NCBI GenBank assembly: GCA_003612335.1
Contig: RAYO01000013.1
Span: 1-64,000 of the forward strand
Reading direction: 5' to 3'
Source of the DNA: a bacterium 1xD42-67
GTDB taxonomy: Bacteria > Bacillota > Clostridia > Oscillospirales > Oscillospiraceae
Length of the DNA stretch: 64,000 nt
Part shown: positions 59,901 through 64,000 of the stretch, one piece after another
Numbering within the stretch: the first letter of the stretch is position 1
How the letters are laid out: every line of letters begins with the position of its first letter
Made by a program: the position numbers and the translations under genes
The notes under the pieces: generated by a model
Database searches by the model: none
What the model was told of the DNA's origin: nothing
Seen by the model: only the letters and a program-made list of their open reading frames with translations

Positions 59901-60628
59901 AGTTCTGTGACTGCGACGCCTGCAAGCTGGTGGCCGACATCCTGGCTGAGAAGGACTACCTGGCCAAGAAGTCCGTGTGGATCTTCGGCGGCGACGGCTG
60001 GGCCTACGACATCGGCTACGGCGGCGTGGACCACGTGCTGGCCTCCGGCGAGGATGTGAACATCTTCGTCTTCGACACCGAGGTGTACTCCAACACCGGC
60101 GGTCAGGCCTCCAAGGCCTCCAACATCGGCCAGGTGGCTCAGTTCGCCGCCGCCGGCAAGGTGATGCCCAAGAAGTCCCTCACCGAGATCGCTATGACCT
60201 ACGGCTATGTCTATGTGGCTCAGGTGTCCATGGGCGCCAACCCCAACCAGACCCTGAAGGCCATCGCCGAGGCCGAGGCCTATCACGGCCCCTCCCTCAT
60301 CATCGGCTACGCTCCCTGTGAGATGCACTCCATCAAGGGCGGCATGGCCAACTGCCAGCTTGAGATGAAGAAGGCCGTGGAGTGCGGCTACTGGAACCTG
60401 TTCCGGTTCAACCCCGACCTGAAGAAGGAAGGCAAGAACCCCTTCATCCTGGACAGCAAGGCCCCCGCCGGCGGCTACCAGGAGTTCCTGATGAACGAGG
60501 CCCGTTACTCCGCCCTGACCCGGTCCTTCCCCGACCGCGCCAAGGAGCTCTTCGCCCTGAACGAGGAGACCGCCAAGAAGCGCTACGAGAAGCTGACCCG
60601 CCTGGAGAAGATGTTCGGAGAAGAGTGA
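56954..60628 (+). CDS. nifJ: pyruvate:ferredoxin (flavodoxin) oxidoreductase
   Basis: This 1224-aa single-chain enzyme oxidises pyruvate to acetyl-CoA and CO2, reducing ferredoxin. It is central to anaerobic carbon flow. Domain order matches the family: domain I (YPITPSSPMADYVDQWAAQG), a CoA-binding region, and two 4Fe-4S clusters (CIQCNQCSYVCPHATIRP about 695, and CMGCSVCVKTCPVDALAM about 755). The thiamine-diphosphate domain (about 820-1150) shows GCAGCAETAYARLITQLFGD, TGCSSIWGG, GGDGWAYDIGYGGVDH and VFDTEVYSNTGGQASKA. An AGGAAGAAAGTAGGG site precedes ATG 56954. It stands alone between its promoter and a strong terminator. Codon use is extremely biased, a sign of high expression. Confidence 0.98.
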   Translation: MARKFKTMDGNNAAAYVSYAFTEVAGIYPITPSSPMADYVDQWAAQGQKNIFGDTVKVIEMQSEAGAAGSVHGSLNAGALTTTYTASQGLLLMIPNMYKIAGELLPGVFHVSARTVAAQSLNIFGDHSDVMACRQTGFAMLAEGNVQEVMDLAPVAHLAAIKGRVPFINFFDGFRTSHEIQKVAIWDYKDLAEMVDMDAVAAFRARALNPEHPTMRGSHENGDIFFQHREAANKYYDALPEIVEEYMGKINAKLGTDYQLFNYYGAPDADRVIICMGSFCDVAEEVIDYMNAHGEKVGMVKVRLYRPFRADKLIAAIPATAKKIAVLDRTKEPGALGDPLYMDVVTALAGAGITDKVVVGGRYGLGSKDTPPRSVFAVYENLAQAQPKDHFTIGIVDDLTNTSLSEKAAPNTAAEGTIEVKFWGLGGDGTVGANKNSIKIIGDHTDKYVQAYFQYDSKKTGGVTVSHLRFGDQPIRAPYYINKADFVACHVPAYIVKGFPMVRDVKPGGTFLINCQWTAEELDKHMPAVAKRYIAENDIQVYLINAIDLAQEIGMGKRTNTILQSAFFKLAKVMPEAEAIQYMKDAATHSYLKKGQDIVDMNHKAIDAGATAFKKFDVPASWKDAQDAPVENKHTGPVKLVDLVNNVLDPVDRMDGDSLPVSAFEPYADGTFELGAAAYEKRGVAVAVPTWDSGKCIQCNQCSYVCPHATIRPFALTEEEAANAPESAKIVDVKAGKGKGQYKFSIAVSPLDCMGCSVCVKTCPVDALAMVPQEQEAAQQDVFNYMVANVSVKEEMADLSVKGSQFKKPLLEFSGSCAGCAETAYARLITQLFGDRMYISNATGCSSIWGGPAATSPYATTPEGKGPAWANSLFEDNAEHGLGMYLGQKAIRERLKAKTEALIAVEHTYQPLKDAAQKWLDTMEDGKANAEATKEYVKLLEESIMPVDACIAFVSSPEADKVFGDKKGEMLAHAQELKASGAKFCDCDACKLVADILAEKDYLAKKSVWIFGGDGWAYDIGYGGVDHVLASGEDVNIFVFDTEVYSNTGGQASKASNIGQVAQFAAAGKVMPKKSLTEIAMTYGYVYVAQVSMGANPNQTLKAIAEAEAYHGPSLIIGYAPCEMHSIKGGMANCQLEMKKAVECGYWNLFRFNPDLKKEGKNPFILDSKAPAGGYQEFLMNEARYSALTRSFPDRAKELFALNEETAKKRYEKLTRLEKMFGEE

Positions 60629-60641
60629 TCCCTGAACACGC

Positions 60642-60673
60642 GACCGCCCCGCTGCTGCAGCAGCGGGGCGGTC
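60642..60673 (+). terminator. terminator of PFOR
   Basis: GACCGCCCCGCTGCTG and its exact complement form a 32-bp palindrome, followed by TTCTGTCTC. It lies 13 bp after the stop. Confidence 0.85.
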
Positions 60674-60700
60674 TTCTGTCTCGGCGATCATGAAAGGACA

Positions 60701-60721
60701 GGGAGCCCCTCAGGGGCTCCC
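60701..60721 (-). terminator. terminator hairpin of the M20D gene
   Basis: GGGAGCCCCT and GGGGCTCCC pair around two or three bases, 24 bp beyond the amidohydrolase stop on the minus strand. It converges with the PFOR terminator. Confidence 0.65.
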
Positions 60722-60744
60722 TGTGCGCTCGGGGTCCTTCGGGA

Positions 60745-61920
60745 TCAGTGCAGGAAGTCCAGCAGATACTGGACGATCACCGCGGCCCCCACCCCGATTC
60801 CCTGCTCGTCGAAGAGGTTGCGGCCGTTGTGCAGGCCGATGTGGTAGGCCGGGTCCTCGCTCCCCGTCCCCATGCGGAACAGGGCCCCCGGCGCGTAGTC
60901 CAGATAGCAGGCGAAGTCGTCCGACCCCGGAGACGCCGTGGGCAGATCCTGGACATGGCCCTCACCCAGCACCTTGTCCGCCGCCTGACGGATCCCCTCG
61001 ATGACCTGGGAGACGTTGCAGAGCACCGGCATCCCCTCCTTCACCGTCACCTCCGCCTCGGCCCGCATGGCCTCACAGCAGGACTGGGCGATCCGCCGGA
61101 TGGAGGCGATCATCTTCTCCCTCCACTGGGCGTCCAGGGCCCGCAGGCTGCCCTGGATCTCCACCTCGCCGGGGATCACGTTGGGAGCAGTCCCCCCCCG
61201 GATCATCCCAAAGGTGAGCACGCCGCCCTCGGTCATGGGCAGCTCCCGGGAGACGATAGTCTGGAGCTGGGTCAGCAGATAGGCACTGACCACGATGGGA
61301 TCGACACAGCGGTATGGGTGGGCGCCGTGGCCCCCCTTGCCCTTGACCCGGATCACGATGGTGTCGGAGGAGGCGTGGGAGGACCCGGGGCGCACCCCGA
61401 TCATCCCGCCGGGGGTGTCCGGCCAGGTGTGGATCCCCAACACCACGTCCGGCCGGGGCTCCATGGCTCCGTGTTCCAGCATCAGCCGGGCGCCGATGCC
61501 CTTCTCCTCTGCCGGCTGGAAGAGGAGACGGACCGTGCCGCTGAACTCCTCCTCGGCTTCCTTCAGGATCCGGGCCGCCAGCAGCACCGCAGCAGTATGG
61601 AGGTCATGGCCGCAGGCGTGGCTGACCCCCTCCCGCTCCGAGGCGAACTCCAGGCCCGTATCCTCCTGGACGGGCAGGGCGTCGATGTCCGCCCGGACCG
61701 CCGCGATTCGGCCCGCGCCGGGCTTTTTGCCCCGGATCTCGGCGATCAGTCCGGTCTCCAAGCCCGTCTCCCGCACCTCGATCCCATAGGACTCCAGCTC
61801 CCGGCGGATCAGGGCGGTGGTACCTACCTCCTCCATGCTCAGCTCCGGATGGCGGTGCAGCTCCCGGCGCAGAGAGACTGCGTGTCCCTCATATCGATCG
61901 ATCAGTGCTCTGATATCCAT
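60745..61920 (-). CDS. M20D-family amidohydrolase
   Basis: The 391-aa protein matches aminoacylase/IAA-amino-acid-hydrolase-like M20D enzymes. RRELHRHPELSMEEVGTTAL lies near the start and VSHACGHDLHTAAVLLAARI (about 100-120) holds the Cys and His metal ligands. FQPAEEKGIGARLMLEHGAM has the catalytic Glu pair, and GIHTWPDTPGGMIGVRPGSS is characteristic. These hydrolyse N-acyl amino acids or aminobenzoyl-glutamate-like amides. AAGGGATGATCTT precedes ATG 61920. It is downstream of dctP on the same strand, so the TRAP transporter may bring in its substrate. Confidence 0.9.
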   Translation of the reverse strand: MDIRALIDRYEGHAVSLRRELHRHPELSMEEVGTTALIRRELESYGIEVRETGLETGLIAEIRGKKPGAGRIAAVRADIDALPVQEDTGLEFASEREGVSHACGHDLHTAAVLLAARILKEAEEEFSGTVRLLFQPAEEKGIGARLMLEHGAMEPRPDVVLGIHTWPDTPGGMIGVRPGSSHASSDTIVIRVKGKGGHGAHPYRCVDPIVVSAYLLTQLQTIVSRELPMTEGGVLTFGMIRGGTAPNVIPGEVEIQGSLRALDAQWREKMIASIRRIAQSCCEAMRAEAEVTVKEGMPVLCNVSQVIEGIRQAADKVLGEGHVQDLPTASPGSDDFACYLDYAPGALFRMGTGSEDPAYHIGLHNGRNLFDEQGIGVGAAVIVQYLLDFLH

Positions 61921-61945
61921 AAGATCATCCCTTCCTTATCAAATA

Positions 61946-61966
61946 GGGCGGTCCGATGGACCGCCC
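61946..61966 (-). terminator. hairpin between dctP and the M20D gene
   Basis: GGGCGGTCC and its exact complement pair around GAT. On the minus strand TATTTG follows. It could partly end transcription after dctP and so favour the binding protein over the enzyme. Confidence 0.55.
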
Positions 61967-61983
61967 TTGGCTGAGGCTCTGCT

Positions 61984-63015
61984 TTACTTGCTGGCGAAGC
62001 TCTTCACGGTGGCGTAGCCGTCCTCGCCCCAGACCTTCACGCCCAGCTCGTCCCGGACGCTCTGGGTGGCGGCCTCGAACTCGGCCAGGTCGGGCTCACA
62101 GACCGTCATGCCGGCATCGACACAGGTCTGGAGATCCTGCTCCATGGCGGTCTCCATATACTCGCTGGCGAACTCACGGGCCTGGGCACAGGAGTCCAGG
62201 ATCAGCTGCTGATGCTCAGCGGACAGACCGTTGAAGAAGTCGTTGTTGATCAGCACGAAGGCGGGCTTGACCATGTGGTTGGACATGACCAGGTACTTGT
62301 TCACGTTCTGGAAGCCGTAGGAGACGATGGTCTCGATGGGGTTCTCCTGGCCCTCTACTACGCCGGTCTGCATGGCGGAGTAGCACTCGCCCAGATCCAT
62401 GGGGGTGGGGTTGGCGCCAAAGGCCTCGAAGGTCTTGACATAGTAGTCCTTCTCAGGGGCGCGGATCTTCATGTTCTTCATGTCGGCCAGGGAGTTGATG
62501 GCGATGTTGCTGGAGATGATGCGGGGGCTGCGGGGCAGGGTGTCGATGATCTTGGTGTTGCGGTCATCGATGCTCTTCTGGATATACTGCTGGCCCAGGT
62601 CGGACTCCATGAAGGCGGTGTACTGCTCCAGGCTGTCATACAGATAGGGGAGGCACAGATACTCCAGCTCCACGATCCCGGGGTCGCCGCTGGACATCAT
62701 CTGCAGCTGATTCATGCTCACCTGCTCCACCTGCTCGTTGGTGGTGCCGGCCTGGTTGGAGGGGTACAGCTCCACCTGGATCACGCCGTCAGATCCGGCC
62801 TCCACCAGCTCTTTGAACTTCTTCATGCCTTCATAGGCCGCCTCGCCGTCGCTGGCCCAGGTGGCGTACTTGATCACGATGCTGCCCTTCTTGGGGGCAT
62901 CACCGCCGTTGGAGCCGCCATTGGAGCCGCCCCCGCCCTTGCTGCCGCAGCCGGCCAGAGCTGTCAGCATCAGAGCGCCGGCAAGAAGAGAAGTCAGGAT
63001 CCGTCTCATTTTCAT
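61984..63015 (-). CDS. dctP: TRAP transporter solute-binding protein
   Basis: The 343-aa protein has a lipoprotein signal (ILTSLLAGALMLTALAGC), a Gly/Ser/Asn linker and the DctP fold. ELYPSNQAGTTNEQVEQVSM is near 82, IIDTLPRSPRIISSNIAINS near 165, and MKIRAPEKDYYVKTFEAFGA carries the Arg that holds the carboxylate of the ligand. GANPTPMDLGECYSAMQTGV and VEGQENPIETIVS follow, as usual. It binds an organic acid outside the membrane. The permease dctM lies 62 bp upstream on the same strand. Confidence 0.93.
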   Translation of the reverse strand: MKMRRILTSLLAGALMLTALAGCGSKGGGGSNGGSNGGDAPKKGSIVIKYATWASDGEAAYEGMKKFKELVEAGSDGVIQVELYPSNQAGTTNEQVEQVSMNQLQMMSSGDPGIVELEYLCLPYLYDSLEQYTAFMESDLGQQYIQKSIDDRNTKIIDTLPRSPRIISSNIAINSLADMKNMKIRAPEKDYYVKTFEAFGANPTPMDLGECYSAMQTGVVEGQENPIETIVSYGFQNVNKYLVMSNHMVKPAFVLINNDFFNGLSAEHQQLILDSCAQAREFASEYMETAMEQDLQTCVDAGMTVCEPDLAEFEAATQSVRDELGVKVWGEDGYATVKSFASK

Positions 63016-63077
63016 CTTTTTATTCTCCTTTTTTCAATATTTACCACGGCATAGCGCCGAAGCAATCGTATCGCGGA

Positions 63078-64000
63078 TCAGCCCAGCATCAGGGTGGGCA
63101 GGAACAGGCTGATCTGGGGCACGAAGGTGATCAGCAGGATCGCCAGGATCAGGGGGATATACAGGGGGAGCATGGCCTTGGTCAGACGGGCGAACCCCAT
63201 CCGGGTGATGCTGTTGACCACGAAGAGCATGCTGCCCACCGGGGGCGTGCAGCCGCCGAAGGTGAGGGTGACGACCATGATCAGGCCGAAGTGGACGTCG
63301 TCGATCCCGATCGCCCGGGCCACGGGGAGGAGGATCGGGGTGAGCACCACCAGGGCCTGGGAGGCCTGCATGAAGAAGCCAATCAGCATCAGCAGCCCCA
63401 GGACCAGCAGGGTCAGCACGACCTTGTTGTCGCTGATCCCCAGCATCACGCGCACCAGCATGTCGGGGGCCTTGGACATGGTGAGCACCCAGCTGAAGCA
63501 GCTGGCGGAGGCCAGGATGAAGGTGTTGTTCATACTGGCCACGCCCACCCGCTTGAGGGACTCGTAGAACTGCTTGGCCTTGATATTGCGGTAAACGAAG
63601 AAGCCGATGATGATGCCGTAGAGCACGGCGACAGCGGCGGACTCGGTGGGGGTGAACACACCGGTCATCGTGCCGCCGATGATGATGACAGGCATCATCA
63701 GGGCGCTGAAACCGCTGGTCAGGGCCTTGCCCATCTGCTTGGGGGTAGCTTTGGGATAACTGGGGTAGTCCATCTTCACGGCATAGAAGTGGGTGTAGAC
63801 CATCTGGGCGGCGGCGATCACGATGCCCGGGACCACGCCGGCGATCAGCAGGTGGGCCACATCCGCGCCGGAGAGGATCCCGTAGAGCACCAGGGTGATG
63901 CTGGGGGGGATGATGGGCCCCACGCAGGAGGAGGCCACTGTGATGGCGGCAGAGAAGTCCAGGTCGTAGCCCTCCTTCACCATGGCGGGGATCAGCGAGG
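63078..64000 (-). CDS. dctM: TRAP transporter large permease (partial)
   Basis: The visible 307 residues are the C-terminal two-thirds of DctM. They start in SLIPAMVKEGYDLDFSAAIT and continue with SSCVGPIIPPSITLVLYG, TPTESAAVAVLYGIIIGFFV and LTFGGCTPPVGSMLFVVNSI. There are about eight membrane segments. The 5' end runs off the window. The small DctQ subunit is not between dctM and dctP, so it must lie upstream or be fused. Together with DctP it forms a sodium-driven carboxylate importer. Confidence 0.93.
   Translation of the reverse strand, partial: SLIPAMVKEGYDLDFSAAITVASSCVGPIIPPSITLVLYGILSGADVAHLLIAGVVPGIVIAAAQMVYTHFYAVKMDYPSYPKATPKQMGKALTSGFSALMMPVIIIGGTMTGVFTPTESAAVAVLYGIIIGFFVYRNIKAKQFYESLKRVGVASMNNTFILASASCFSWVLTMSKAPDMLVRVMLGISDNKVVLTLLVLGLLMLIGFFMQASQALVVLTPILLPVARAIGIDDVHFGLIMVVTLTFGGCTPPVGSMLFVVNSITRMGFARLTKAMLPLYIPLILAILLITFVPQISLFLPTLMLG

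Noticed and set aside
56930-60691. Very long open frame antisense to PFOR
   Set aside because: It is a by-product of extreme codon bias and high GC in PFOR; it is His/Gly/Leu-rich, matches no family and has no ribosome binding site.

Overview
The window reads as chromosomal DNA of a spore-forming, anaerobic gut Firmicute, most likely of the Oscillospiraceae (Flavonifractor/Intestinimonas/Lawsonibacter-like). The basis is a spoVAC gene, a CIRCE/HrcA-controlled dnaK operon, pyruvate:ferredoxin oxidoreductase, S-layer homology (SLH) proteins, TRAP and TTT carboxylate transporters and GC-rich genes with AGGAGG-type ribosome binding sites. The genus is inference; no 16S or other marker is present.

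Positions 1-14.4 kb are a decayed integrative/conjugative element. It carries an IS200 tnpA remnant, an IS5-family element with a lost catalytic Glu, a degenerate response regulator, a large SLH surface protein, a MalT/LuxR-type STAND regulator, a SLOG protein, an XRE regulator, a SWIM-zinc-finger protein, a truncated conjugation membrane protein, a chimeric PrgI-VirB4 ATPase, an IS3-family element with nonsense mutations and a truncated AAA ATPase gene. Five near-identical hairpins (GTCTCA-NNN-TGAGAC core) lie at gene 3' ends in this region and I see them nowhere else in the window.

Two tandem tRNA-Ala(GGC) genes (14.5-14.7 kb) mark the passage to ordinary chromosome. Then come: a LytTR/DUF3021 pair; an MBOAT/AlgX-like polysaccharide O-acetylation pair; a GlnK/GlnL-type two-component system with the glutamate symporter gltS; two adjacent CobW-family GTPases; an SLH-anchored S41 protease; purA; an RpiR regulator and a DmpG-like aldolase divergent from tctCBA plus an aminotransferase; a phosphopantetheinyl transferase; spoVAC; an amidohydrolase-NhaC pair with a LuxR regulator; and an alpha/beta hydrolase.

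At 43.4-51.3 kb a single operon joins nickel-pincer cofactor synthesis (larE-larB-larC) to a five-gene nickel/peptide-type ABC importer. No larA is present in the window. A strong promoter with two inverted repeats and a roughly 150-nt leader precedes it. The opposite strand then carries hrcA-grpE-[34-aa membrane microprotein]-dnaK-dnaJ. After that come PFOR, and an oppositely oriented dctM-dctP TRAP transporter with an M20D amidohydrolase that runs off the right edge.

The strongest candidates for something undescribed are the sequence-conserved 3'-end hairpin family, the microprotein between grpE and dnaK, the chimeric PrgI-VirB4 gene, the structured dnaK-dnaJ spacer, and the regulatory region of the lar-nik operon.
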